Shown in pieces: positions 36,879 through 45,621 of a stretch of 64,000 nucleotides of DNA. The notes beneath the pieces were generated by a model. It saw nothing but the letters and a program-made list of their open reading frames with translations, was not told where the DNA came from and did no database searches. Position 1 is the stretch's first letter, and every line of letters begins with the position of its first letter. Source of the stretch: Pseudomonas cannabina (GTDB lineage Bacteria; Pseudomonadota; Gammaproteobacteria; Pseudomonadales; Pseudomonadaceae); the NCBI RefSeq assembly GCF_900100365.1, contig NZ_FNKU01000002.1, positions 62,001 to 126,000 of the forward strand. The letters run 5' to 3'. The translations under genes and the position numbers were made by a program.

Positions 36879-37361
36879 ATGGGAAACATATGTGTCGGCG
36901 GATCAAGCATGGCCCATCAGGTAAACTCTCCAGATAGAGTTAGTAACAGTGCTGGGGAAGATAATCAGACAACATCCCTTGATTTACGCAACCTCAGACT
37001 CAGGCTGGCAGAGTCGACCGACTTGCCTCCGAATGAGCATGCATTTCTGGGGCATGGGGGATCCGAAAGCCTGCGGACTCAATACAACAATCTTCGTCGG
37101 CAGACAGAACGAAACCTTGATGCGGCTGATATAGAACACAGGCACATGACGGGAATGTCGAGACACAGTTCGGGTACGCCGCTTAGTGAGCTTGTTAACA
37201 CTCTGGAAAGCAATATAGCAGCTTGGGGTCAAATGCGTGGCAACCTACAGCGCGAAATGGGCGTGTCTGATGATAGTCCAGCCCCGGAGCAATTTCATTT
37301 AGTTGAAACCCCTAGTGGGCCATCGTCATCGCTAGCGGTTCCTCGCCCTTTCAGGGAGTAG
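36879..37361 (+). CDS. avrPto: Type III effector of the AvrPto family
   Basis: A 160-residue protein starting MGNICVGGS. Gly2 is an N-myristoylation site that targets AvrPto to the plant plasma membrane, and MAHQVNSPDRVSNS matches AvrPto. The helical core (LRLAESTDLPPNEHAFLGHG, LRTQYNNLRRQTERNLDAAD, IEHRHMTGMS) is conserved. The loop that in classical AvrPto holds GINP is instead SRHSSGTPLSEL, and the C-terminal tail differs. AvrPto inhibits plant receptor kinases; the changed loop may alter recognition by Pto. It has its own hrp box, and an IS801 end trace begins soon after the stop. Confidence 0.88.
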   Translation: MGNICVGGSSMAHQVNSPDRVSNSAGEDNQTTSLDLRNLRLRLAESTDLPPNEHAFLGHGGSESLRTQYNNLRRQTERNLDAADIEHRHMTGMSRHSSGTPLSELVNTLESNIAAWGQMRGNLQREMGVSDDSPAPEQFHLVETPSGPSSSLAVPRPFRE

Positions 37362-37378
37362 TCTTGTTCATGCATAGG

Positions 37379-37557
37379 TGTAGCGGCTTGCAATCGAAAA
37401 CAGCCGTGCTCGCAATCAGCGCAATTTTCGGCTCAGACTAACTGCGACTGACGAAGCCGTCTGGCTCAGATTAATTGCGAGCGAGCTTGCATTCAGCCAC
37501 ATCGACTTGCATTCCATCGTTTCCGGCTCACATTAGCTGCAACTGAACCAGCACCGG
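37379..37557 (+). repeat. Recombination-unit end E1 (diverged)
   Basis: It starts TGTAGCGGCTTGCAATCG and carries seven motifs in the order A-A-B-B-A-A-B, where A is like CTTGCAATC and B like GGCTCAGATTAATTGC. The same order is found in the ends at 39729, 51650, 52283 and 55073, though the sequence has diverged widely. It abuts CATAGG, which follows GTTCATG, i.e. the outer part of an IS801 origin end. It is cut at 37558 by MITE-A. Confidence 0.75.
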
Positions 37558-37560
37558 TTA

Positions 37561-37661
37561 GGGAAGGTCTGAAAAAGCCTTTTCTTCAAAAGTCGAAGCC
37601 AGTAAATACAGGCGCTCCAGCCCGGTTCCTCTCCAAAAAAATGGGCTTTTTCAGAGGATAC
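37561..37661. repeat. MITE-A copy 2
   Basis: The 101-bp element described at 25292, again flanked by TTA on both sides. Confidence 0.88.
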
Positions 37662-37783
37662 TTAGCACGTCCAACAAACGAGTTTTTTTTGAACTGGGCA
37701 GCCTGCGGCTGCAAATTGTGGGATTTTGAAATCGGTTATCATAGCCGAAATCGAGTCGATCCCTCCTCAGCACAGGCTTACAC

Positions 37784-38065
37784 ATGGCGTCAGAGACCAA
37801 AAAACGTAAACGGGCGAGCCGGGCAAAAGCCAAGGCAAAGCAGACCCGTCTCCAACGCGCCGGGCATACCACCTTCGTTCCCGATACCGACTTTTTCTTC
37901 GATATCGATCCTTTGGGTGATGTCGATCTTTGTAGTTGCTGCCAGACAACGTATCTGAACGACATGTTTCCCGACGCTTCTTGCGTAAGCGTTTCGATGA
38001 GAGAAGGGCCAGGCGGATTCGCCATCACCGCCGTCATTCACCACGATGAGGAGCCGCCCTGCTGA
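37784..38065 (+). CDS. 93-residue passenger protein, copy 2
   Basis: Same protein as at 32915: basic N-terminus, CSCC motif, stop overlapping the transposase frame by 20 bases. Function unknown. Confidence 0.65.
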   Translation: MASETKKRKRASRAKAKAKQTRLQRAGHTTFVPDTDFFFDIDPLGDVDLCSCCQTTYLNDMFPDASCVSVSMREGPGGFAITAVIHHDEEPPC

Positions 38066-39275
38066 CGTGGCCTCTGCACCGCCTGCTTACAAACCTCGAC
38101 CGCTCAAAAACCTCTTCACGGCCAACGGCTGCTGGGCAGATTTGCTGGAGGCCGGCGGTCTGCGCCAAATCGAAGTGGAGTCGATCAGCAAAATGCTCGC
38201 CTGCGGCACCTCGATACTGGGCGTCAAACACTACACCTGCGGCAACGACAGCTGCCCGCACGTCAAATACCTGTGCAACACCTGCCATTGCCGGGCCTGT
38301 CCTTCCTGCGGCAAAAAGGCCACCGACCAGTGGATCGCCGTGCAAAACAACCGTCTGCCCGACTGCCCCTGGCAGCATCTGGTGTTCACGCTGCCCGACA
38401 CGCTGTGGTCCCTGTTCTTCTACAACCGCTGGCTGCTTGATGCGCTGTTTCGTCTGGCGGCCGATAACCTGATCTACACCGCCAAGCGGCGCGGTTTGCG
38501 CGTCGGGATTTTCGGGGCGCTGCACACCTATGGACGGCGGCTCAACTGGCATCCCCACGTCCACCTGTCGGTGACCGCGGGCGGCCTGGATGAGCAGGGC
38601 GTCTGGAAAAATCTGTCGTTCCACAAAGAGGCCCTGCGGCGGCGCTGGATGTGGCTGGTGCGCGATTACCTGCTGGGACAGCCGCTTTCGCAACTGACGA
38701 TGCCGCCGCCGCTGGCCCACATCCACTGTGAAAGCGACTGGCACCGTCTGATACTGACCGCTGGCGGCCAGCACTGGCACATCCACTTGTCGAAGAAGAC
38801 GGAAAACGGCCGAAAGACCGTCAATTACCTGGGCCGCTACCTGAAAAAACCGCCGATCTCGGGCAGTCGTCTGGCGCATTACACCAACGGGGCCACGTTG
38901 AGCTTCACCTACCTGGATCACCGCACACAGACCTATCAGCAGGAAACGCTGAGCCAGGCCGACATGCTGCGCCGGGTGGTGCAGCACATCCCGGAAAAGC
39001 ATTTCCGGATGATCCGGTATTTTGGTTTTCTGGCCAATCGGGTGTGTGGGAAATACCTGCCGAAGGTGTATGAAGCATTGAAGATGGCGACGCCAGGACC
39101 GACACCGAAGCTGTATTTTGTGCAGATGGCCAAAGCCTTTCTAAACGTCGATCCGTTCCGTTGCGTGCTGTGTGGCGCGCGGATGGTATACACGGCGGCA
39201 ATCAGCGGGCTGACGGTACAGGGACTGGTCCTCAACGCTCAGGCGATCGCGCAGATGAGGTACGTGAAGCCCTGA
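38046..39275 (+). CDS. IS801-like HUH transposase, copy 2
   Basis: A 409-residue HUH transposase, same as at 33177, with intact zinc, HUH and tyrosine motifs. Confidence 0.9.
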   Translation: MRSRPADVASAPPAYKPRPLKNLFTANGCWADLLEAGGLRQIEVESISKMLACGTSILGVKHYTCGNDSCPHVKYLCNTCHCRACPSCGKKATDQWIAVQNNRLPDCPWQHLVFTLPDTLWSLFFYNRWLLDALFRLAADNLIYTAKRRGLRVGIFGALHTYGRRLNWHPHVHLSVTAGGLDEQGVWKNLSFHKEALRRRWMWLVRDYLLGQPLSQLTMPPPLAHIHCESDWHRLILTAGGQHWHIHLSKKTENGRKTVNYLGRYLKKPPISGSRLAHYTNGATLSFTYLDHRTQTYQQETLSQADMLRRVVQHIPEKHFRMIRYFGFLANRVCGKYLPKVYEALKMATPGPTPKLYFVQMAKAFLNVDPFRCVLCGARMVYTAAISGLTVQGLVLNAQAIAQMRYVKP

Positions 39276-39455
39276 CAGGGGGAAGGTGCGTCCGCACCTA
39301 GGCTTCGCGGTGAAATAACCTGCATTAACGCTGATTTATAGGGATTTTCACTGCATAAGTAACGCATCAGCGTCTTCCTACACATCGCTATGAAGGCATG
39401 ACGCCTCCTTCCAAGCGTCAGCTTGATGCATAGGCATTTTGAAATTCCTATGCAT

Positions 39456-39729
39456 GAACGTACTGTATCAAAAATTAAAAACCGCCCTATTGAGACGCAA
39501 AAAGCGTCTCGGCCATACGTCTCACAAGGGTGTGCTCAAATGAGACATAAGCGGCGAGCGATCACTCGCAAATAATTCCGGTTCATGACAATCGATTGCA
39601 GGTCGAACCAGATGAACGCAGGTTCATTCGCAAATAATCCCGGTTTGCTGGCTCGGATAGATGCAATCAATCCTGGTCGAAAAACGCGATGATTGCAGGT
39701 CCGGGCCATTTCGATTGCAGGCCGCTACA
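39456..39729 (-). repeat. Recombination-unit arm E2
   Basis: 274 bp that are the exact reverse complement of 51650-51923, the left arm of the intact unit. The outer end (read on the reverse strand) is TGTAGCGGCCTGCAATCG and abuts CCTATG at 39730-39735. The inner end begins GAACGTACTG right against the IS801-like element. It contains the A-A-B-B-A-A-B motif array and a GAGACGC/GCGTCTC hairpin followed by a T-rich run, but no gene. Confidence 0.85.
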
Positions 39730-40269
39730 CCTATGTTCTGGGCCCAGCAAGGCCGACGCGCCCGCGGGCGCACCCGGCACTTCTGGCAACGCCGAGAAGA
39801 ACACGGGCTCTGCCATGGCTTGAGCATTCCATTGCGCTACGAACGCCTGCGCGGCACGTTAAGCGTCGCATTCGACGGCACCGGTGTTCACGAGGATGAC
39901 GGTTTCGCTCACCCGGCTGCGGCTCTGCTGTTCATGCTCGTGCCTTACCTGGTTTCCGGCCTGGGCCGGCGTTGGCAGACGGACAACCCGTGCAACGACG
40001 ATCTGACCCCTCGCGAGCTGGAATGCCTGTATTGGGCGAGCGCTGGAAAAACGTCCTGGGAGATCAGCCACATCCTCACTCGCTCCGAGCGCACGGTTGA
40101 CTTCCACCTGCTCAACGCCCGGCGCAAACTCGGCTCGGTCAGCCGCCAGCAGGCGGTTGGTAGCGCCGCTGCACGAGGGCTGCTAGCAGCGCAGGCCTGC
40201 CACTTCGATCACCCGTTGGAAAACAATTCGGTCGATTCCGGTGCACGGCATCAAACGGGCCGGATATAA
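39730..40269 (+). pseudogene. LuxR-type regulator, N-terminus lost
   Basis: About 179 residues of an autoinducer-binding LuxR protein: the tail of the sensing domain (FWQRREEHGLCHGLSIPLRY, LRGTLSVAFDG) and a complete helix-turn-helix (LTPRELECLYWASAGKTSWE, then LTRSERTVDFHLLNARRKLG). The first 90 or so residues, including most acyl-homoserine-lactone contacts, were removed at the unit boundary. Without a proper start it is probably not expressed. Confidence 0.82.
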
Positions 40270-40284
40270 AGCAACGAAGGCAAG

Positions 40285-40521
40285 ACCCCGGCCCTCGGCG
40301 ATCACCAAGCCAAGCAGCTGCTCGAGGCGCCGAATACCGACACCGTTAAAGGACTGCGCGACCGGGTGATTCTGGTCGTGCTGCTATACCACGGCCTGCA
40401 GGAACGACGCGGCATCAAGCACTTACGGGTCCACGGCAAAGGCAGCAAGATCCGCTTGTTGCACCTGCATCCCGTGGCCGCCGAACATATTAGCGCAGCA
40501 CGTAGCCATTATCACTGCTAA
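40285..40521 (+). pseudogene. Tyrosine recombinase fragment
   Basis: In frame from about 40285 to TAA at 40521: GDHQAKQLLEAPNTDTVKGL, RDRVILVVLLYHGLQERRGI and KHLRVHGKGSKIRLLHLHPV. This is the middle of an integrase/XerC-type enzyme, but the segment with the first catalytic Arg (normally RREELC after YHGL) is deleted and the HxxR...Y part is missing. Just after it, 40529-40545 (GCAAATAATGACCTGCG) resembles one B and one A motif of the recombination unit. Confidence 0.68.
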
Positions 40522-40563
40522 AACGCTGCGCAAATAATGACCTGCGCTAAGGAGACTCGGGTT

Positions 40564-42519
40564 TCAACCGCCAAATGGTCTTGGAGGCTGGTAACCATCA
40601 TCGGGGGCGTCATCCACCTGGTCATGCCGGGCTGGTGAATGGGGACTCACCTCCGGCTCATCGTATCCGTAATACTGACGGTGATCCTTCTCGATCACGT
40701 CATAGCGCGCCATCTGGTCTGGATCGGTCACCTGGAACACATACTGACTTCCGCGATGGTTGAGGCCACATCCCGCATCAAGCACCTGGTCAACGAACTG
40801 GTCATCACCAATGATTCTCACAGCGTCACCGCTTTTCGTGGATACCAGGTTGGCTGCCAGCCGATAGTTATCCAAATCATCGTCATCATTGAACCCTGGT
40901 TTAACGCGGACGAAATCGCCACGGTCGATCACACCCACCCTGCCATCGCGCAGATATTCGAGAGTGCCATCACGATGCAGATGCGAGGTGTAAGTCCGCA
41001 GGTGATAGACAGTAGAGTCATCTGCCTGACCGCATTGGATCAGACGATCAAAACCACCGTCTGGAGTGCGCCCCTTACGCTTTTCTCGATATACAAAACC
41101 ACGCAGTTGACTGACAGCCGCAACGTCTCCTCTAAGAGCTTGCTGCTCGACCCAGGGACGATATGCAAGCGGACGAAGCAAGCCATTTTCGGCAAGCGCT
41201 TGCCGCTCGTCACGAAGCTCGATGCGCAACTCAGCCATGGCTTTCATCCGGTCGAACTCGGCAACTCGATACAGCAACTTGCGAAGCAATGGATCGTGCT
41301 GAGAGCGTTTGACGTCCGCCTTCATTGCCTGGTAGCGAGCAGCCACTTGCTGGTATCGATCCTTGACATGAAGATCAGGTTTTTCCCATCCGTCACGATA
41401 GCGTTTGTAGCGCATTTTTAAGTCCAGCCGAGCCTCAGCTCTCGCCTGCCGGCGATCGAAACGCACGTCTTTATCTCGGAGTTCAAATGCAGGCTGGTAA
41501 GTGGAAAAAATACCATAGCTCCATTCTTCATGTTCGAAGTTGGGAGGTCCTTCAAACGGACCTATGTGGGCTTCCAATCGAAACTTGGTCAGCGTCGGAT
41601 GAACCGAAGAAGCCTTGACCACAGGACCCTCGGGACGCAAGAAATCATAGATCACCAAACCTTCGCCTTGCTCCCTCAATCCCAAGCCAAGTTCATGCAG
41701 GGCCAGATGGATTTGACGCCAGGTAATCTCACGCGATTCGATGAGCTCAGATATTTTTTCGCGCACCTCACGCACGGCGTAGTGATAGAGACTCTCGGTG
41801 TTGGAATAGACCTGCAATGGCACAGTCCCTTGCGGAGCACTGCCATACCGAAAAGGAGCACGGACCAATTGGTCGTTGACACCCCACTGCCAACTCCCAT
41901 TGTCCTGAATGAATCCGTATTTGCGTTCGAGGACCCGGCAGCTTTTCTGCAACGTGTCAGCATCATTCCACAAGGCGGCGGCTTTGTAGGTAATAGGATT
42001 GACTCGGTTCACGGCTACATGACAGTGCGTATTGTCGGTGTCCTGGTGAATAGCGGTGACGTACTGATGTCCTTCCATGCCCAGCTGACGAATGCAGTGT
42101 TCGGCGCATTCGAATATCTGCGCATCTGTAGGCAGTTCGTTTTCGCGCCACGACAAGATGAAGTGATAGACCGGGTCCTGGCAGCGACGACTCTGGGCGG
42201 CAACCATGTTCATTTCCGCCGCTGATGTCTCCCAGGAGAAGCAGTTTGTCTCGCAAGAAATGCCTCCACTGATCAAGCGCTGACGGCCATCGGGGAACAC
42301 GTCAGTGATTACGACAGCACGGTTGTCACCATCATTCCGATCCGCATAATCGACAAGCCGATCGAACATCGCTTTCTTGGTGCGCGAAGCATTCTGGCGA
42401 GGTGCAGCGCTTATTAGATCATCATCTTTGGGCTTGTCATCACGGTCGCTGATGTAGCTCACCAGCCGGTTGAAGCTGGAGCCCTTATCGCCGCGTTTCG
42501 GGGGGATGATGACGTTCAT
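40564..42519 (-). CDS. MobP/NikB-like conjugative relaxase
   Basis: A 651-residue relaxase from ATG 42519 (MNVIIPPKRGDKGSSFNRLV). The active-site Tyr is probably in LVSYISDRDD (about residue 20). The metal-binding motif III is HQDTDNTHCHVAVNRVNP (residues about 152-169), with the HxDxDxxHxH layout of P-type relaxases. The C-terminal half is charged and helical. It would nick oriT and lead the strand into the recipient. A frame extension 54 bp upstream overlaps mobC and was not used. It lies 10 bp after mobC. Confidence 0.88.
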   Translation of the reverse strand: MNVIIPPKRGDKGSSFNRLVSYISDRDDKPKDDDLISAAPRQNASRTKKAMFDRLVDYADRNDGDNRAVVITDVFPDGRQRLISGGISCETNCFSWETSAAEMNMVAAQSRRCQDPVYHFILSWRENELPTDAQIFECAEHCIRQLGMEGHQYVTAIHQDTDNTHCHVAVNRVNPITYKAAALWNDADTLQKSCRVLERKYGFIQDNGSWQWGVNDQLVRAPFRYGSAPQGTVPLQVYSNTESLYHYAVREVREKISELIESREITWRQIHLALHELGLGLREQGEGLVIYDFLRPEGPVVKASSVHPTLTKFRLEAHIGPFEGPPNFEHEEWSYGIFSTYQPAFELRDKDVRFDRRQARAEARLDLKMRYKRYRDGWEKPDLHVKDRYQQVAARYQAMKADVKRSQHDPLLRKLLYRVAEFDRMKAMAELRIELRDERQALAENGLLRPLAYRPWVEQQALRGDVAAVSQLRGFVYREKRKGRTPDGGFDRLIQCGQADDSTVYHLRTYTSHLHRDGTLEYLRDGRVGVIDRGDFVRVKPGFNDDDDLDNYRLAANLVSTKSGDAVRIIGDDQFVDQVLDAGCGLNHRGSQYVFQVTDPDQMARYDVIEKDHRQYYGYDEPEVSPHSPARHDQVDDAPDDGYQPPRPFGG

Positions 42520-42529
42520 GGCTGATTGG

Positions 42530-42859
42530 CTACTTGATGCGAGTCTGGGACAGATCGATGGCATTGACGGCATTTCGGATGGCGACCAACACGTCAGAGA
42601 ATTGCTTGCTCAGATCAGTTGTCATGCTGTCCTGCATCTGGTTGAACAAATGCTTTTGCAAGCCACCGAGCTGTAGTAACGCGGCCATTAGCTTCTTGTC
42701 AGTCGGTGTCTTGATTTTGCGATTCAGCGCAGCACGACGCATCAGATCTGAAACAGATATCTCGGCAGCCAGCGCTTTTTCGCGAATCAAGGCCGCATCC
42801 TCTTCAGTGCAACGAATTTCGATCCTCACCGTTGCTTGACGCGCTGTGCTTTTCGACAT
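42530..42859 (-). CDS. MobC/NikA-like relaxosome accessory protein
   Basis: About 109 residues from ATG 42859: an N-terminal strand RQATVRIEIRCTEEDAALI and helices SDLMRRAALNRKIK typical of ribbon-helix-helix relaxosome proteins, then a hydrophilic helical tail. It would bind oriT next to the nick and recruit the relaxase. A TTG start 12 bases upstream is possible. Confidence 0.82.
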   Translation of the reverse strand: MSKSTARQATVRIEIRCTEEDAALIREKALAAEISVSDLMRRAALNRKIKTPTDKKLMAALLQLGGLQKHLFNQMQDSMTTDLSKQFSDVLVAIRNAVNAIDLSQTRIK

Positions 42860-42884
42860 GCTCTGACTCAACCTTAACTAACTG

Positions 42885-42965
42885 AATAACGCTGTCGGGG
42901 TGTCGGGGCGGAGCCCTGATCCGGGTTTTGTCGGATGGACCGCGTGCGGGCCGTCCGTACAAAAC
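42885..42965. other. Probable origin of transfer (oriT)
   Basis: Directly upstream of mobC lies GGGGTGTCGGGGCGGAGCCC then TGATCCGG. This resembles the GTGTCGGGGC...CCCTGA core of oriT sites served by NikB/MobP-type relaxases, followed by a GC-rich imperfect repeat. The exact nick was not assigned. Confidence 0.6.
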
Positions 42966-43304
42966 ATTTCCGGTCATATCTTATGATCTTGATTTAGCCT
43001 TTAGGCTACCATTTTGGCTCAATGCCGCCTAGGGCCAAAGCAGAGAAGCGGCTGCGGTGGTGGCCGGTTGGGGTTTTCGATGCGTTCAGACGATCCTCAC
43101 AGCTCATACGGGCGGCCATGCTTTGACCGGCAGGAAAAGGCCCGTAGAGCGTTGGCTCGTCTAATTGTCCCACCACAATCTGCCTGAGCATGCAAAACCA
43201 CACTGTCATCGATTGACCGCTTCCTGATATCCTCGACGACTAACGGGCGCCCTGCCCTATGATCGGGTGCTGGGTTATCGATCAACATCATTCGGAATCG
43301 CGCA

Positions 43305-43583
43305 ATGGCGAAGCAAAAGACGTTTACCCAAAAAGAGTTGGAAGCCGCACGCCAGAAACTCGCTGAGCTTCCAGACCTGAGCCAGGACAAGCTGAGCCAG
43401 GCGGAAGTGCTTCAATCACTGAAAGCGGAAATAGTTAAGCTATGCGCAGCGAAAGGCTACACAGTCATCGAGGTCAAGCAAGCGCTTGCTGACGTGGGCT
43501 TGAATGTGACTGCCAAGGAAATTACTGAATTGACGTCTTCTCGCAAACGCGCTGCCCCTCGCGTTAAAGCGCAGACAGCTTAA
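43305..43583 (+). CDS. Small plasmid protein, possible DNA-binding
   Basis: A 92-residue lysine-rich, helical protein (AKQKTFTQKELEAARQKLAE at the start, RKRAAPRVKAQTA at the end). A central KGYTVIEVKQALADVGLNVT could be a helix-turn-helix. It is divergent from mobC/relaxase across the oriT region, which suggests a transfer-related role, and a terminator follows. Not recognised further. Confidence 0.6.
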   Translation: MAKQKTFTQKELEAARQKLAELPDLSQDKLSQAEVLQSLKAEIVKLCAAKGYTVIEVKQALADVGLNVTAKEITELTSSRKRAAPRVKAQTA

Positions 43584-43610
43584 CGTCCGCTCACGTTAAA
43601 ATATCAGCAA

Positions 43611-43639
43611 AAAAAGCCCCACATCGTGGGGCTTCTTTT
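43611..43639. terminator. Bidirectional rho-independent terminator
   Basis: AAAAAGCCCCAC-ATC-GTGGGGCTTCTTTT: a GC stem with A and T runs on the two sides, placed between convergent genes ending at 43583 and 43656. Confidence 0.88.
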
Positions 43640-43655
43640 CTGCAATTTTCGTCAG

Positions 43656-43844
43656 CTAATGCACTGCTAGGTCGATTTGTTTCGATTCGCCTTTGCTGTT
43701 TGTTACAACGAACGTACAAGCCGTATCGGGCTCTCCTGCTGCAATCCGTTCTTGAAAATATCGCTCCGCTACTTCCTGGGCGGCTGCCTTGTGGTCGCCG
43801 GGGTTTTCGCTGTACATGGTCCAGGTTACGATATACGGGCACAT
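43656..43844 (-). CDS. Small hypothetical plasmid protein
   Basis: 62 residues (MCPYIVTWTMYSENPGDHKA..., ending TNSKGESKQIDLAVH) with a good GGAG site eight bases before the ATG. It has the look of a small alpha/beta protein; not recognised. It probably belongs to the same reverse-strand unit as the DUF932 gene. Confidence 0.6.
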   Translation of the reverse strand: MCPYIVTWTMYSENPGDHKAAAQEVAERYFQERIAAGEPDTACTFVVTNSKGESKQIDLAVH

Positions 43845-43901
43845 GGTGTTCTCCTCCGTTAGGGTGTGGTGTGCCCGGACAGATCATGTCCGGGCTTGAG
43901 A

Positions 43902-44738
43902 TTAGGCGGCGAGCTGACGGCTTTGCAGAGCCTGTGCGAGCACCCACAGTGCGCGATTCAATTTCACATCCTGATCAATGCCATTAACTGCCCTCGTTGT
44001 CGTGCGTCGGCCTTGCTTGTTGCGCCCGGTCAAACCGCCTTTGATGGTGTTTTCCTGGACTCGATTGAAGGTGGTCCAAAGGTCGCTGCTACGGTCCTCC
44101 CGACGGCGTGGCATGAGCAACTGGGACGGGGTAACAGGCGCAGGTCCTTCTGCCGGATCGTAGCGATACGCCAAGGCAGCCAATGCAAAGGCCTCTTGCT
44201 CGTCCTGGTCTAATTGTTGATGCTTCATGTCAGCGGTTATGTGGTCGATCTGTTCGAAATGCTTCAACACTTCGAAGGCGCCTTTGATCACGTCATTTAC
44301 CACATCACCACGGCCGCTATGGCGCACTTTCTGGTCAGCGGCAACGTCCCCCAGTACCAGTCCGTTTGCACACACGAAACGGAATTTGCCTCCAATCATC
44401 TGATAGCTGCTGCTGCCATCGTGGCTGTTGAGCAGGATGATTTCGTTGGCTTCCTGGTCCAGGATCTGGCTCGCATGGCGCAAGCGCAGCATGTGCTTGG
44501 TGTGCTCACGTTTGCCCTGGTCACGCACGCGTGTCTGACAGGCCATGAATGGTTCAAATCCTTCGGCGCGCAGCGCATCAAGTACCTGCACTGTCGGGAT
44601 ATACAGATAACGTGCCGACCTGCTGTCGTGCGCTTCTTCGGCGAAGATGGAAGGCACATAGTGGGCGATCTGATCGTTGCTCAGTGGGACGTCACTGCGG
44701 ATCATGCATGGGTTACGGAAGTTGCTGGACATACGCAT
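43902..44738 (-). CDS. DUF932 phage/plasmid-like protein
   Basis: 278 residues from ATG 44738, with AGGAGA upstream. Family features are HYVPSIFAEEAHDSRSARYL near the N-terminus, YIPTVQVLDALRAEGFEPF, RHASQILDQEANEIILLNSH, SYQMIGGKFRFVCANGLVLG, and the C-terminal WTTFNRVQENTIKGGLTGRN. DUF932 proteins are common on plasmids and phages; their function is not established. The frame is open 147 bases further upstream but without a good start. Confidence 0.85.
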   Translation of the reverse strand: MRMSSNFRNPCMIRSDVPLSNDQIAHYVPSIFAEEAHDSRSARYLYIPTVQVLDALRAEGFEPFMACQTRVRDQGKREHTKHMLRLRHASQILDQEANEIILLNSHDGSSSYQMIGGKFRFVCANGLVLGDVAADQKVRHSGRGDVVNDVIKGAFEVLKHFEQIDHITADMKHQQLDQDEQEAFALAALAYRYDPAEGPAPVTPSQLLMPRRREDRSSDLWTTFNRVQENTIKGGLTGRNKQGRRTTTRAVNGIDQDVKLNRALWVLAQALQSRQLAA

Positions 44739-44784
44739 ATTTTTTCTCCTGGTGTAGCGCCCGGCCTGACGGGCGCAAGCGGGG

Positions 44785-45162
44785 TTAAGCGGCGAAAAGG
44801 TCGCCCTGGCGGTCGGCGTAGCTGCACCAGCGGGCAAACGATTCATTGCCGCACCAGGTCTGAATTTTTTCCACGAAACCTTCACGACGCGCTGTGGTGA
44901 TTAGCTCGGCGATCACCTCGGCCGAGTCACCCATTTCAAAGCAGTTGTCGAACTGGCGTTCGCCCAGGCCTTCGAAACCGTTGTCCCAAAGTTCATACCG
45001 GACTACGGCGTCTACCAGGTCATGCTTAAACGTCAGCACCAGGAACTCGACGCGGGCATTGAACTTGTGTACCTGGCGACTCAGTTTCAGCAGCTTTTTG
45101 CAGATCTCGACCTGACCGCTTGTGAAGCGCTTCATCAGCTGTTGCTTTGCTTGCCTGTTCAT
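44785..45162 (-). CDS. Hypothetical plasmid protein
   Basis: 125 residues, helical, with a preceding GAGGTGAGA. The stretch RQFDNCFEMGDSAEVIAELI and FARWCSYADRQGDLF are recognisable as plasmid-type sequence, but no function is known to me. It precedes the DUF932 gene in one unit. Confidence 0.62.
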   Translation of the reverse strand: MNRQAKQQLMKRFTSGQVEICKKLLKLSRQVHKFNARVEFLVLTFKHDLVDAVVRYELWDNGFEGLGERQFDNCFEMGDSAEVIAELITTARREGFVEKIQTWCGNESFARWCSYADRQGDLFAA

Positions 45163-45621
45163 TTCGTCTCACCTCTGTGCTGGCTTAGCTGAGTGCCTTT
45201 CGCCGATGCGCTTAGGTCGATCGGGCGCATAGGTGCGTGACAAGGGCGCGATGCGAGGCCGCAGCTAAGGGAGCGAAGCGAGTCTGAACGGGGGAGTGTC
45301 GCGGGCGCAGCCGAACCCTTGTCAGGTGCCGCGCTCGATCTACCGTCAAGCGCACGGCGAAAGGTGCGCAGCAAAGCCTGCAGGTGATACGGGAAGTACA
45401 GGCAGCGACGGCAAGCGGAGCGCGCAGGCCGAGAGGCCGGAGGCGTTAGAGCCGGCTTGCCGGCGAGGATTGAAGCCCGAAGGGGCGAGACGGGCCGGCT
45501 TCATGGCCTGGCTCGATGCGCAGCACGAAAGCCCGGCCCTGAGCGCAGCGAAGGGAACGCACGTCAGAGGTTGTCAACGATCGAGCTGCACCGAGGCCCA
45601 AACAGCCAGGGCACTCCTCTC
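45163..45621. ncRNA. GC-rich, repeat-laden region, possible structured RNA
   Basis: 460 bp with no convincing gene: the frames present are arginine-rich and lack ribosome sites. It is rich in short inverted repeats, for example GACAAGGG at 45239 pairing with CCCTTGTC at 45316, GGCCGAGAGGCC near 45430 and GCCGGCTTGCCGGC near 45452, and in GCGAAG/GAAGGG words. This pattern suggests a folded transcript upstream of the reverse-strand unit, but no RNA family was recognised. Confidence 0.35.

Larger units (their letters stand above)
37695..39455 (+). mobile_element. IS801-like element with passenger gene, copy 2
   Basis: A 1,761-bp copy apparently identical to the one at 32826. GAAC precedes it (37691-37694) and GAAC follows its origin hairpin (39456-39459). 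The right flank is one arm of a recombination unit, which the insertion split exactly at that GAAC. Confidence 0.88.

Noticed and set aside
39661..39729. Start of the LuxR frame inside the unit arm
   Set aside because: The codons before 39730 are unit sequence, identical to a non-coding arm elsewhere; the gene is truncated.
41530..42225. 231-residue forward frame opposite the relaxase
   Set aside because: It is antisense to motif-bearing relaxase sequence and has no start site or known motif.
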